DNA of 64,000 nt from Siphonodentalium dalli. Taxonomy: Eukaryota > Mollusca > Scaphopoda > Gadilida > Siphonodentaliidae. Below are positions 13,601 through 28,600 of this stretch, piece after piece. Location of the stretch: NCBI GenBank assembly GCA_032622095.1, contig CP136069.1, forward strand, positions 82,544,958 through 82,608,957, in the 5' to 3' direction. Position numbers and translations under genes: made by a program. The notes under the pieces are model-generated. The model was not told the origin of the DNA and did no database searches. It was given only the letters and a program-made list of their open reading frames with translations. Within the stretch, counting starts at the first letter, position 1; every line of letters starts with the position of its first letter.

Positions 13601-16600
13601 CATACAGTTAATAAAAATAATTATATGAGTGAAATAAGGTCAATACAAATGACCTGAATGATTCTTGAAGTTTGCAGCTGGAGTGAGCCTGCAAATAGTG
13701 GTCTGTCATTTGCAGAATGAGGTCCCCAGAGTGTGAATTTAGGGCTAGCATCACTAAATTCACACTCTGGAACCTCATTTTGCTTAACCATCATCTTCCG
13801 GGAAGTAACTAGTCTCAAATTAACATTGTTTTTTAGTTACTTTTTCCAGTCTGGGAAGTTTCTATATCCCATAATTTTCAGAAGATAAAATTCATAATCG
13901 GGGTGACTTCACCTGGGGAACTTCAATCTGATCCTAGGTCTCCCATAGCAGTTGAGGCCTGAGCAGAATGAGATTCATGTAGGGTGAATTTGTTGATGCT
14001 AGCTCGCTGTGCGGGATAGCATCACTAAATTCACCCTGTATGAATCTCATTCTGCAAATTACAGACACACTCTTTGCATGCTTGATCCTGACAGTGTAAT
14101 AACAAGTTTGTACTTCCTTGAGTGGGGATACTATTTATATTTTGACATAAAATGTTGATGAAAATATTATTTTTAAAAGTATAATACATTTTTCCTTAAA
14201 GAAAGCCTGAACACTGAACTATATGGATATATGTCCTGCTTTTGTAAACCATAGTAGGAAATGGGTTAACTTTTTGGTCGCCTACGGTCTACGGATGCCT
14301 ACCGTACCAGCCTGCCCGGATTATTCATGCATGCGCAGTCCCAACACAACCGACTGAATTCCTCAGTTTATTTTCAACTCAATCAGGAGATTGGCGAGTT
14401 GTGGGGTTGGGAATGGCACCGCCATGGGAGGCCCCTATGATAGTTCAGTGTTCAGGCTTTCTTTAAGGAAAAATGTATTATACTTTTAAAAATAATATTT
14501 TTCCGCCAAAGGAAGCCTTTCACACTGAACTATATGGATTAGAATGCAAGCCCAGGAGGAGGCACGAGCAATAAAGTTAATAGCCAAATTTTTGAGGGAA
14601 TGCACTCTTCTAAAACAGATTGTACCTAAATATGAACTCTTTAATGAATCTGTTATGATTAGTTACGTGAAATAACTCATAATTAGAGTGCTATATTGCT
14701 CAAACATGTACCTCCCCCCCTTGTTTTTGGAAGCAACATCCCAGGTGGTGCCATTCAATCAGAATTGAGAGCGAACCGAGCAAGTATAACCGAACAAGAT
14801 ACTCATCGGTCTTCTCTTTTCTTCTTCTTCTTCATCCGTCAGTTCTAAGAGTCCAGACGATTTGAGATGCGAGGAGACTAACTCCCTCTCCGCCTTAGCG
14901 ACATAACGACCTGCACTGGAGGAGGCCCACTCCGAAGATGGCAAGACAACCAACATTAAGAGTTAACTAACTGCTGTTCGCCAATGCAAATGGCAGATAA
15001 CCTGATGCCCAATCTGTGGCACAGGGATCAAATGGAGAGCCCATTAGCAGGTGGTCATGCCCAAGCTAATATCCTGGCCAAGCTGGAGGGTGGGGAGAGG
15101 TCATTTTTCTCCGATCCCTTCACGGAGGAGTGGCAGGCAAGACAGTGTCGTTAAGACGAGCGTGACCAGGGGGGGGGGGCGCGGCGCTTTACCTCATGGG
15201 TACGACCCCTGCCCTACGCTTAAGCTGCCGAAGGCCATCCAGCCGGTGTCGATACGTGCGTACGCGATTTGGCAGCTTTAGCGCCCAGAACCGCTGGCGT
15301 TTGGTGGGGGACAAATGTCCTGGAGGTCCCAAGTACCCCGTCTACTCCACCAGACGTTTCCCCCATACCTGGTTGTACCGCCGAGGCGTAACCGGAGGAG
15401 CGTGAACTGGTCCTGCCCCTAGAACAGTTATCACACGTTCACATGTCTCTGAGGTACCTATGTATCACAATATACACATTGCGTATATATATATATAAAA
15501 TGATATAATATATATATCCGGGGGATATATATATTAAGTTTTCCTCATGAGACCATGTCAGAAGGCCCTACCAAAGCTGCGCCCATCAATCCAATGGTCG
15601 GAGCCAGATCACAGCTCCCTGTCATGATCCAACGTATCACTAAATATAGATATATAACCCCACAGAGAACATGTCGCATGTCTCTGAGGTACCTATGTAT
15701 CACAAGATATCATTGCAGAAACCTGGTGATACAAATCTTTTGCATAAATAGATATATAAAATGATATAATAGATATATCATGGTGATATATAAGTCATCA
15801 TGAGATCATGTCATAAGACCCTACCATAAGACCCTACAATCCAATGGTCGGAGCCAGAGCAGAGATCCCTGGCACAATCCAATGTATCATTAAAGATATA
15901 TATATAGCCCCTCAGAGAACATGACTAACAGCCATGAGCATCGGGAGAAAATGGCCGAACACCGCAGGTGACCAGAGCATCTAATGAGAAAGCAAACCGC
16001 TACTCTCAGGTGCCAAACAATAATGTCGGTACGAGTATCAATTTTGGAGAAATTTCCCAACGATCACCATCCTTTGGAATGGAGACAGACAGCAAAATGT
16101 GCAATCACAAGTATTATGTTCAGCCTAAATCCACACACATTACTATTATTAGGCCATCACGACCACTAGGCACCTGAGAGCAGTCCACGTTCCCAGCGGA
16201 ATACCCACCGCGATCTGATTCTAAGAAATGAAGGTGCGCCTTCTACAGCCGAAATCAGTTCAAATGATGTACAATGTAGTCAGATGATAAACACAGGTAA
16301 ATTTTCACGGTCACCATACGGAATATTCAGGTCTGAGCCTCTGCCCAGAACATCATGTCACTTCCCTCCCCCAAACATGCAGCAGAACGACCTAGGTGTG
16401 TGATAGGTCGGTTAGTGTGAAGCATGCAGCAAACTAGGGGAAGACCCGCTCTAAAAATGGCTCCCCTAGGAAGGAAACGAATGAAATTATCATCCTCCTA
16501 GTAAAGGATACACATCCCTTTTTTAATGTTGTATTTTAAATTGAAGAGCCAAGATAGAGAGGAACTCCCCCTACCTAAGTGGTCCTGCCTAAGGCATGTT

Positions 16601-19600
16601 TAAGGAAAAGAGGACAAATCCAGCATAGACCGAAGTGCGCAGAGTTGGCAGCATGGTTTCAGGCCCTTACGATCGGGCATCTGGTGCCATGGGGATGGGA
16701 TCCACTCGTACGGGGTGGTCCCCTGCCTGCGTCTTAGGAAAGGTCGGTAATGCTGGTCAATGAGCTTCCTCGAAAGCTTAGCTGGACAGCGCAAACGTCA
16801 TTTGATATGGTTACTTGCCATAAATAATGTCTCCCCCCACCTTCCTCGTCTTGGAATACCACTGCTATTATATCGTTTCTTATTCATTGGGGAACGTCAT
16901 CCAGGCCACGGTCGCCAGTAATACTGCGAGAAACATTGCGGCCACATAGGGAATCGAACATTCCACAGCAGCAATTGACAGTGGGCCAGTTAACTGGAGG
17001 GGTCAAGTCACCACGATTCTAAATACCTGTCAGGCTGGAATCATGAATAATTCCATTGCAAATAACACTTGCACATTCTCATAATTGAATCAAGAAGGGG
17101 AAAGTTTTTTTTTTATCCAAAGTATCTTCAAATATATTTGTAGATAGTGAAACCATGATTAAACACCGTCAGAGTGACGATAAGCTTCTTCCCTTACTCT
17201 AGAGAATGCAAACCGGAGCACCCATGATTTGTAATTTTGTGTCCCAATTAGAGCCATATCCAGAATCATAGTAACCCAACCCCCACCGCTTCTTTTCTGT
17301 AAACCTGAACAGGAAGGATAGCAATTATGTTTGTATTCCGGAAGGAGACACCATTTAGTCGAGAAACAACCCAGCAATGGGTTAATTTTGGATACGATTC
17401 ACAATAATAACTAAAATCTGGAATTGAGACAATAGTGAAACTGCCATCACGATTAATTTTAGTCCTAATCCCCACAGATCACCATTATTCTAGGCCATCA
17501 CGAATATCATGCACCGAGAGCAAGATAAGCCCATCGTCAGACCGGCTTGCTTAGAATCGCCGCTATTGTTCCTCAGAGCAGAAACAACTAGATAGATATG
17601 AAAGCTGAGAGTGAGCATTAGCTATGATGTCCGGGGGACAATGGCATTTCATGCTTGCAATCATTAAATGCTAGCAGTTCTAAATTCGACAGTACAGCTG
17701 AAGCACTGTACGAGAATCGAATCATGTACTCAACAGAATTCTGACCCTTGTCAGATATCAATTAATAATGACACTAACGAATCCTAGTACCACGACAGTC
17801 GTTATTTTTCTGATATTGATAAACTGTAGTCAACTTCAAGCGTCGACAAACACATCTAGATCATAGGAGACATGTGTGACAGTATTGAAACATAAAACAC
17901 AAAGTATTTTGTGAAAGCACGTTGTTCTGATGAGTTCTGGTGACTCCAGTAGCGTTCTTTAACATGCACACACCTAGGTGTCGGGGAAAGTCAGCATTTG
18001 CATTCGGATTTTATTCAGTAATCTCGAATGAGACTTTTTAGCCTGACAAACTTGGTATCGGACCGAGTTCTGATTTCTGTCAGAATACCCTGACCAGGGT
18101 GCGATCCCCGGTCCGCTAGCACATGGCTGAGATTGTTACATAGAAGTTGATGCTCCGTTACGAGAATCAAACCATGAACAGAATTATAACACTTGTCAAA
18201 TATCAATCTCTGTCAATTTATTAAAGTAATAATGACACTACTGTTATTCTTAGGTACCTGGTTTTACATTGATAAGGCCTAAAAAAAAAATACATTTGTT
18301 TCCGCTAACGAGCTGAACAAAATTAGGGTAGGTAGGTAGGCTTAATTTTTTTTTTTTTTTAACTTTTTTTTTTCAGTATCTTTAAAAATAATTGTATAAT
18401 ACTTGTCAATAACCCAAACTATGCACTTCTTAGCCCCAATCAGGTTAACCCAGATGACAGATGAACTAGAAACTCCAATTCAATCTTACATATGCTTTAA
18501 TATTTACATATATACCAGTCTATATACTAATATAGTCTTTGATAATCCTAATATTTCCCATATGGTCTGGCGACAACTGGAGTCAGTCCAACGCCACTGC
18601 ACTGTTCACATATTGGAGTAACCATCTTGTACCGATCTCTTAATGATGGCTTCATAACACTACCTTCTCCTCCGTATTCAGTGAAGGATCTAGGTATTTT
18701 TTGGGGACACCTGATTTTGGACAACGATATGCCGAAGGCATAACCTGAAGGCCTGAGCGGAGGAAGGTTTGGAAGGGATGACCCTCTGCTGATGGTGGGG
18801 GTTCTCCCCCTGGAAAAAATTTGAAAATCCATTGCATTTAGAGCTAATCTAAGGCACTTTGAGTCAGTATTTTGAATTTTACTGAGAGATCAATTTGATC
18901 AAGTTTCTCAAGCATAACTTTGGAAATTTTTTAAATATGTATGGATTGGAAATGCTCATAAGTCATTGTCAGATATCTTTTGGTTCAATGGATTATGCTT
19001 ATCCTGCTTGAAATGAGACTTACCATTATCACTCTAATTCATATAATTGGCTATTTTATAAAATTCAAGTAAGACACATACATAATATACTACATGTAGT
19101 ACAGAAACAATGTCTATTAAGTTAGTAATTACTATTTATAGTACTAATCTCTATATTAATTATTCATTTGGTATTATGAGATCCCATCTGATAACCAGGT
19201 TGATTCGATCAAATTGTTAATGTTCCTGTACTGTATTTGATTGAAATACTGAAATCTGAAGGCTGAATGATAACAAACCTGAACTGAAACTATTTGAAGT
19301 TTTCACAGATGAAAGCTAGATAAAGCCAAACATACTCTACAGTATGATTCCAACTGTTAAACTTAAATCTTTTTGTAAACTTAAATTTCTTATGTGTCAA
19401 TATATATAAATGTTTTGCATCTTGTTATGATATGAATTGGGACCTAAATTGAAAAAAAAAAATATATAAATAAATTTTTTGTTTTGTTTTTTTTTTGGGT
19501 CCAATTTTGTTTGTTTTGCAATGGCAATAAAAAGTTTAGGGTCGGGGGTTAAAATAGGGTCGGTCGGGTTAGCGGAAACAAACGTCTTTTTTTTTTAGGC

Positions 19601-22600
19601 CTAAACCAAGATGTAATCAACTTTAAGTTCAAATGTGACCAACACATCTGGATCAGTTGTATTGAGCCATAAAACAACAAAGTATTATGTGAAAGAATGT
19701 TGTTCATAAAATTATGATAGATAGCGTCAGTAGCGATGGAATTATTGCTAAATAAATGTCCACGCGTAAATAAATTCCTACGAAATTAGTAGACTTCCGG
19801 TAGCGAATCACGTGGCATATTTTATATCTGACAAATTCTATCATACCTTATAGGTGCTATAATAATTACATAGATGTATTGCTCACAATAATCTATGCGC
19901 CTCGTAAGGCCTTGAAATGGCGGCTGATTATGGCGAAATGTCAATTTTCATATTCGATAAATTTTTTTAATTCGCCGCCTGTTCGAAAACACGGACAATT
20001 GTATGTTTGAAGCGAAACGGTCCGTGAATTCGAAACGATAATTCTAAAAACGAACGCGTAGGCGACCAGTAATTATTGTATCGATAAATTGAATTTGTTG
20101 TCTAGTTGTTAAACGACAAATTCGGAAAAATACTCCCTTTAGACTTCCGTTCGGTTCCGTAGCAGAAAATAAACTGAGGAATTCAGTCGGTTGTGTTGGG
20201 ACTGCACATGCGTGAATAATCCGGGCAGGCTGGTACGGTAGGCATCCGTAGACCGTAGGCGACCAAACAGTTAACCCATTTCCTACTATGGTTTACAAAA
20301 GCAGGACATATATCCATATAGTTCAGTGTGAAAGGCTTCCTTTGGCGGAAAAATGGAATAAAAGGAGATTCCCTAACCTTTTGGTAGCTTGTGATGATGT
20401 AGATGCTGGTGTATTTGAATCCTCCATACCGAAAGTAGCTGGTTCAAACGAAGCTGACGCTACTGATGTTGTCATGGTCTTTGGTGGAGAAGTTGACTTA
20501 GGTCTAGGTTTAGACCGTGGTTGCTGTCTGAAACATTAATTTTCATAATGACATAAATTTCACAGGGATTCAGAGGGATTCGGTAAAGGCAGACCTTTAG
20601 AATATGAATCAAGTATTAAACAAGAGATGGTCTGTTGCCCGGTGCATACCCATGTGGCATTCCACCTAGTGTGGTTATACCTATAACCCATGGTTGAGAT
20701 ACTCAGGTAGACGGACAAAAAAATATAAATTTTCAGATTAACAAAGATGAATAACTCTAGAACGGAAAATCTGAACAAAATGATTGAACACTGCATTGAA
20801 TTTCCCCGATAGTGGTGAACGTCCATACAAAACCCCCCAGCATTTCCAGATAAACAAACCCAGACAAAGCGATTGATGTGAATACTCCATTGAATGTCCT
20901 CATAGTAGCGAACATCCATACCAAATTTCTCCAATACGATGGTCCCCATATCATTAAGTTTCAATAACAACAACGGAATTTCACTAATAGCTCATATAGT
21001 TATCCAAATTAGTTTATTATCATAAATGCTCACAACAATACCAAGCACGATACATATTTGCTGAAAAAATCCTATAATAACGATTTTTCTTGGCAGTTTG
21101 TGGAATAAGCGAGTGTGGTTTGCAACTTCCATACATGGTGATGCCAATAGTTTTAGTGGAATTCCCCCAATAGGCGTCATCACAAATGTAAACAAACATA
21201 TTTCAACTTGTAACCAGCATGCTGTTATGTAATATGACTATTTTCATGACTAAAACATGATTACCGATTCATAAATAAGTATATGCAAGTATATGCAAGT
21301 ATCCTCACGTCAAGTATCACAAGTTACCTTATTTTTTGCTGCTAACTACTGTCCATCATATTTTATGCCGAAATTAATTTGCGATAGCACTGATCGCCAT
21401 GCAAAGTCACAGCAAACTTTGACAATGCGTGACCTTTCGAACTCTAGCAATGGCGTCAGCGCATGTCCTTCTGGATGAAGATCATTGGAATTTTTGCTAG
21501 GCAGCCAAATATTCGATGTGGTGAAAAATAACAAAAATAAAATCTAATAACGCTGAACTGTGATGGGTGGGTTCCTTGGCTCAAATCAAATATTGTTTAC
21601 CCCCAAAGCTGAAGAAATACTAATTTTGGGGCATTAAATTGGTGTATGTATCTTTAACTTTCTCATCATCGCTGGTGATTATTTCTTGTCATGGATCAAA
21701 AATAGGGAAGTTCAATCTCCAGTTTTTTTGCAGTCTGTAATTTCATATGTAAAAATACAAGACGAAGTATTTTTCGCCTTATGATCATTCTGTGACATTC
21801 GTCGTTCACTTCACTATGCCAGAGGACTGAACAACCAATCCGATTTGATGGTCCCCATATCATCAGATTCCAACAACAACAACATTTCTTGAAATGCCAC
21901 TTCAGTCTCGGAATTGATTAACTGACAAAAAATAATATTTTTTTACCCAAAATATGTATCTCCTAATAAGTATCTTGGACACTGAACTCATAGGGCCCAC
22001 TCTGTTGGGATCAACATTCCCGCCCCGCGCACATGGTCAAAACGCATCGAACACACAGCAGGGAGAAATTAAAAGACCGCAGACTCACCTTGACAGGGCT
22101 TTTATAACCAAAATGACTGTCACACGTCATGGGGTCAAGTGAAGTCGAATCTGATTGGGTTTGACCGTGTGCGCATACTTTAGGTACTTCGTACGGATTT
22201 TCGATTTTTATTCTAGAATCTTGCAAGCAAGAAATATATAACCATTAGTTCATTCAGTGTCCAAGATATCTGTGCCGGAGATATAATGGTAACCACTGTC
22301 AAAAAGTGTTATACATCAACATTTTGTTCAATGAAATTTTGTATCGAGAGTATGTCGGTCGGCATTCGTCAAATATTTGCCAGCCTGCCATATATTCCAG
22401 GTGGTGAAAAATAATAGATTTCAAAAATTGATATCTGATAACTCTGATCTTTGATGGGTGGGTTCCTCGACTCAATTAACATATTTTTTTACCCCGAAGC
22501 CAAAGAAATAGTAACTTAGGAGCGTTAATTCGGATTGTGCATCTTTAAGTAATTCTTACCTTTCAACATCCTTGATACTCATCTCAAGAATTTTGGAAAC

Positions 22601-25600
22601 ATTTGTTTCATCGTAGTTACAAGCTTCCAGGGCCATATGAACAACTGATTGTGGCAATTCTTTGAACTGAGATTCATACTTGGATTTCACTGAAAGAAAG
22701 TGAATAAATTTGCATCTTCTAAACTTATGCCAGTTGGATAAATACAAGGAATATACCCTAATTTTCTATGCCTCCATCGAACTTAACCTCAAATTGAATC
22801 TGGTGGCAAGATGTCACATAGAATTGAAAAAGAGTAATCGAAAATTTAGCGACATTATCAGAATCAACAATATGTTTTCATTGCAGGCGAATATAAGGAA
22901 CATCATGAGTAAACTACGATGATCGCACACTGTTACATGTTAACTTATTAGACTGAAAAATTTAATTGATAACTGAAATCAGACGAGAAGGAAGTAACTT
23001 TTTTATTCACTTCGCTATCTGCACAGTGACAAATAAGGCCATTAAAAATATATACCTGTGGTTTCAGGCAATTTTATAGAGATAATTAGATGAGGGAGGG
23101 AGGCTTTTTATATTTATCCAAGAAAAGTAATGTATAATATTGATAATTTTAAGGAATAAATTTAGATTGTTTTCCAAGCAATCCAATGCATTTTAGTTAT
23201 TACATCATGAACAGAAACATATATAAATTTCTATGCGAATAAATTGGTGATTGAGTATTGAACCTTCCAAATTTTTTTTATAAATAAGTAAATATTTTGT
23301 TTTTATGACACTCTCTTTGTGTGATGAGGGAGGTACCTGAGAACACAATATTTTTATTTATTTGGCCTAAAAGAACGTTGACGTAATTGAAAATTGAGAG
23401 TCATCAGAACAACTCTATTGTTTAGTCCAATATAAAACAATTGCTTGATTTACATCCCATCCTGACCCTATTTTTAGTCACCTCCTCATTTTTTTATTTG
23501 GATACCTTTAATGTAAACTTTTTTCCCACATCTTGACCATAAAATTACAATTCAATGACACATATTAAGATATATTTCACAAAATATGATGAAGGAGTGA
23601 ATAGGGAAGAGGCTCTGGGATCAAGCATTGTCTGCTTATATTAACCCATCTTATTTTCTTCTGTTGAATTTTTACAGTTTAATATGGGACACGATTACAA
23701 TCGACACTGTTAACCTTTTCTTTATTAAATGGATTCTCCAATTCATTATAAAATTATATACATAGGAATGGTCCATTATTCATTTTGAGGGCTGTACAGG
23801 ATAAATTAGCAGACAACTCTCAAATGAAAATTTAATACATTACTCATCAATATGAGTATTTAGTTTAGAATGGGTTAAACATGCAACTATAACTCGGGAG
23901 CACACGGAAATAAGCATGGACCAGCCTAGACCTGATTTTCAGGGCGAAGTGACTTCTCCTTGTCACAAAAATGATATTTTTAAAAATATAATATATATTT
24001 CCTTAACCCTTTACCCAACAGAACGACCATAGGTCGCCTCGCATATATAAGAGAATGCATTGGCTTAACACATTAAAAATTATAAAATTGTTAAAGAATG
24101 TAAGAAAAAATTGTAAAAAAAGATTTTTTTTAGGCCAATGCATTCTCTTATATATGCGAGGCGACCTATGGTCGACTCGCATATAGAAGAGAATGCATTG
24201 GCACAGGGCATAACTGTAACTATCACAATGTGGTCAAGGAGCCGGTTCCAATGATATCCATATTTGTATGGTTCTATTGAGACAGACCGAAGATATTTTA
24301 GGCTGTTGAAGCTTTATTTGGCCGGTTTTGGCCGGTTTGTTGGGTAAAGGGTTAAAGAAAGCCTGAACACTGAACTATATGGATAGATGTCCTGCGTTTG
24401 TAAACCATAGCAGAAAAGGGTTAACTTTTTGGTCGCCTACGGTAACTAATGGTCAGTGGCTTGCCTCGGCATCAGTCACGCATGCGCAGTCCCAATATAA
24501 TTCACTGTACAGATTGAATTAGCCAGTTTATTTTCAACTCAATCAGAAGATTGGCGAGTCGCGGGGTTGGGAATGGCACCGCCATGGGAGGGCCCTATGA
24601 TAGTTCAGTGTTCAGGCTTTCTTTAAGGAAATATATATTATATTTTTAAAAATATCATATTTCCGCCAAAGGAAGCCCTCACACTGAACTATATGGATTA
24701 GAATGCAAGCCCAGGAGGAGGCACGAGCAATAAAGTTAATAGCCAAATTTTGAGTAAAGGTACTCTTCTAAAACAGATTGTATCATATATGAACACTTTA
24801 ATGAATCTGTTAGGATTATTTACGTGAAATAACTCATATAGTTAGAGTGCTATATTGCTCAAATGTGTACCGCCCCCCTTGTTTTGAAACAAACATCCCA
24901 TGAGGTGCCATCCAATGCATAGTTGCGAGCGAACCGAGCAAGTATAACATTAGAAGAAACTCTTCGTTCCTCTCTGTGTCGTCTTCTTCAGCTGTCTGTT
25001 CTAAGGTCCCACCCGTCAAGGTCCCATGATGCAGGATCATGAAGGAAGGAGACTAACTCACTCTCCGCCTTAGCGACAGAACGACCTGCAGACGGAGGCC
25101 CACTCCATCGATGGCGAGACAACCTAAGTTAACTAACTGCTATTCGCCAAAGAAAAAGCCAGAGAACCTGATGCCAAATTTGTGGCACAGGGATTGAGTT
25201 GAGAACCCATTAGGCCAAACAGGTTGTACAACGATAATGGAGTCAAGCCATCTGAACAGAGGGAGCCCTCTCTGAGGTACCTATGCATCACAGGATATCC
25301 GACAGAAATCCTGTGATACAAATCTTACGAGTATATAAACAGTCCTTCCCATGAGGAAAACACACCGAGAGCATTTATTTGCTCCCGTAATGCAGAAGAC
25401 GGGAGTAATATGGCACCCATACGATACCATAATTGTACATGTAAGTTTGGTTTTTGCTCAAACCAAAAGTCATTGTGGAATAGACCTATGTCTAGTTACA
25501 CTTTAATATGCCATAGTTGCACTGAGATGGTAAAGCATCTAAATAAACCTTAAAATAGTTCAATATTGAACCAACAATTACAGTCTCCATTAGTATTTTG

Positions 25601-28600
25601 TGAAGAAGGACGGGTGCGAATTTTAGCACACGTGAATTGAAAATTACGAGTGCATACGGGTTCGAGAGCAATCACTCCCGTCTCCTGGGAAGGACTGATA
25701 TAAATATATAAAAATGATATAAAAATTATATATCAAGGTGATCTATAAGTCACAATGAGATCATTGCAGAAGGCCCTTTGGCTCTTTGACAACTGAAATC
25801 AGTTCAAATGATGTACAATGTAATCAGATGATAACCACGGGTAAATTGTCACCATGCGGAATATTCAGTTCTGAGCCTCTGCCCAGAACATCATGTCACT
25901 TTCCCCCCCAAACATGCAGCAGAACGACCTAGGTGTGTGATATGTTAGTGTGAGGCATGCAGCAAACTAGGGGAAGACCCCCTCCAAAAAGGCTCGCTGA
26001 TTAAGGAAACAAATGAAAATTTTTATCCTCCTAGTAAAGGACACACATCCCTTTATAATGTTGTTACTTATTGAATTTTAAGAGCCATGATGGAGAGGAG
26101 CTCCCCCGACCTAAGTGGTCCTGTTGAAGGCATGTTTAAGGAAAATAGGACAAATCCAGCATAGACCGAAGCGAGCAGAGTTGTCAGCATGATCTCAGGC
26201 CCTTATGATTGGGCGGCTGGTGCCATGTGGTTGGGATCCCCTCATATGGGTTGGTCCCTGCCTGCAAGGAAAGGTTTGATGGCTAGTCAAAGAGCTTCCT
26301 CGAAAGCTGAGCTGGACAGCGCAAACGTCTTTGCCTGTTTTTATTGTCGAATGTTGATAGGACAATTCCGGCATATACCGAAGCGCGCAGAGTTGGCAGC
26401 ATGGTTTCAGGCCCGTATGATCGGGTGCCATGGGGTTGGGATCCACTCGGACTGGGTGGTCCCCTGCCTGCAAAGAAAGGTCTATAACGCTAGTCAATGA
26501 GCTTCCTAGAAAGCTGAGATGGACAGTGCAAACGTCTTTGCCCGCGTTATTGTCTATTGTCTATAGGCGTGCAGTGCCCTGTTAATTTTATTACCATGTG
26601 CCAGATAATCAAATTGATATTGGTAATAGTAGTATGAAGAGCCATGAGATGTACTCTGTCGGCCAGGCCATTGGCAGGGTCGTTGTGGCACGTGACAAGA
26701 GAAATGCTTTCCATGTAAATGTGCTTCATTCATGTGTGAAGTCTATTGACCAGTGTGTCAGTTGCGGGTCGTGTCACTTACCTATGAAATGTATATCACA
26801 GGTAAGATAGATCGAGTTCTCGATGCATTTTGAAGACGGTGGTACGATTGCGCAGGGCGTGCCAGGAGGGCTTGAGAGTTCATAGTTCAGTAGGAAGAAG
26901 CCTATAGATGAGATAATCCGTGGATAGGAAATCACGATCCGCAGCTTCTGCCTTACCGATGCCAGACTGTGACGACCGAAAAGACCCACAGTCTGACGTA
27001 TTGTGCGCAGACGGGTCGTCATCGAAAGCCTCAGACGCCTTGGGGTGTAAGGATAGCATGTCGCTCTCTGCCCTAGCGTCGGAACGACCTGCAATAATGG
27101 ACGACAAAACACTAGAGGGAGGCCCATTCCGGCGATGGCTCAATCGAGGAGTAAATACCTCCCATGGAATTTTAAGGCTGATAAACTGAGTTCCAATTTT
27201 GGAGTCCAGTGTCGAAATGAAGAATCCCATAGCCAAAACTGGTTTCTTCTGATAACCGGAAGGAGGTGGAGCCATCGGACCGGGGTGAGCCCCCCCCCAA
27301 ATGCAGGTGGTCCCGACCAAGCTGAATGTCCTGTCCAAGCAGAACGATGGGTAGAGGCCATTGCAGCAGAAACCCCAAGATGGCTGAGAGGCAGGCAAGG
27401 CCGTGTCTTTATATAGATCGTGACCAAGGGGACCGGGCTTGCTACCTCATGGGTAGGGCCACTGCCCTATGCCGAAGTCGCCGTAGGCCGCCCAGCCGGT
27501 GTCGTTACGTTCGCACGCGATTTTGGCAACTTCAGCACACAGAACCGCTTGCGCCGGTGTGGGACCAAATGTCCTGGGGGTCCCAAGTACCCCTGCATCG
27601 CCACCGGTCGCTTCCCCACTAATTGATTTAATGCCGCGGCATAATCGGGGGAGCGTGAACTGTTCCTGCCCGAGAAGAGATCCGACCGAGAAATACTACC
27701 TGGGAAGGATCCAGAGATGGTGCAAATAAAGGCTCCATATCATACTAGTAGACTATCTCATCCGATTTTCATGTTTAGTTGTTGAATTATTCTTCTCTTA
27801 GAAAAATTTGTTGAAATAATGGAGAACCACTTTAATAATTACTATCCCCAGGGTCTCCAGAGTTTGAGCGCCCAAACCTGTAGCAGGTAGAAAAACATCC
27901 CTGGATCCTTCTCAGAAATTTACAAGCCCACCGGTTCAGACCTGCTTGCTGAACCGGCTGGTGTATAATCGCAGCTATTGTTCATTAGACCTACCGCCAT
28001 ACTTAAAGTAATTAACCACCAATAACGTGGTGTCACCCAGTTAATATGGCGGTACTATACCGCGGTATCCTCCAACACCGCGGCACCGATACCACTTGTT
28101 AACGCGAACAAGCATGCGCGAGTAAATACCTCCCCTAAAAGAGTTCCATGAAAATCACCGCGGTATTCAACAAAATTAATGCGGTGCCCGCTAAAAGACC
28201 ACTGTATCATCACCCAATACCGTAACTTCACGCCATGACCGCTCGATACCGCTACCGTTTATTACCGGTATCACCGCGGTCATGACCGGGGTATCATCCC
28301 GTTTCTCTGGTCAATCACTTTGAGAATAGCGGTATATACAAGGTAGCTATTAATCGACATACCTCTATGACATGGCTGAGATTTATTCGTAGCACTACGG
28401 TACTACTGTCATATGAAGTTATTGTTATGCATGTGACATTGATAAACCAAGATCTAATCAACTGTCAGTATTCTTGGGTAGATTGTAATCAACTTCAAGG
28501 TCAAACGTGATTAACACATCTGGATCATTTGTATTGAAACATAGTATTATGTGAAAGCACGTTGTTCATAACATGACGAGAGATAGCGTCAGTAGCGATG

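Larger units (their letters stand above)
14161..20349 (-). mobile_element. DIRS-like retroelement, copy 1
   Basis: Inverted terminal repeats of about 160 bases (about 14215-14374 and 20166-20325) differ at only a few positions. The outer tips differ: aaagaaagcctgaa on the left and, read inward, gccaaaggaagccttt on the right. At 14440-14540 the complement of the left tip is joined directly to the complement of the right tip. This matches the internal complementary region of DIRS elements. There is no target duplication, as expected for that class. The internal region would place the 3' side on the left, so the element is minus-oriented. Coding is degraded (see 14759-14956). A Harbinger-like element is nested at 18276-19601. 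Copy 1 lies in the intron next to exon 7. Confidence 0.65.

Noticed and set aside
20288-20539. Plus-strand 83-residue frame over exon 7
   Set aside because: It is a shadow of the minus-strand exon and extends into the retroelement end.
26880-27398. 172-residue minus-strand frame as a real gene
   Set aside because: It lies in the DIRS-like element, switches register relative to the module seen in copy 1, and several other frames there are equally open.
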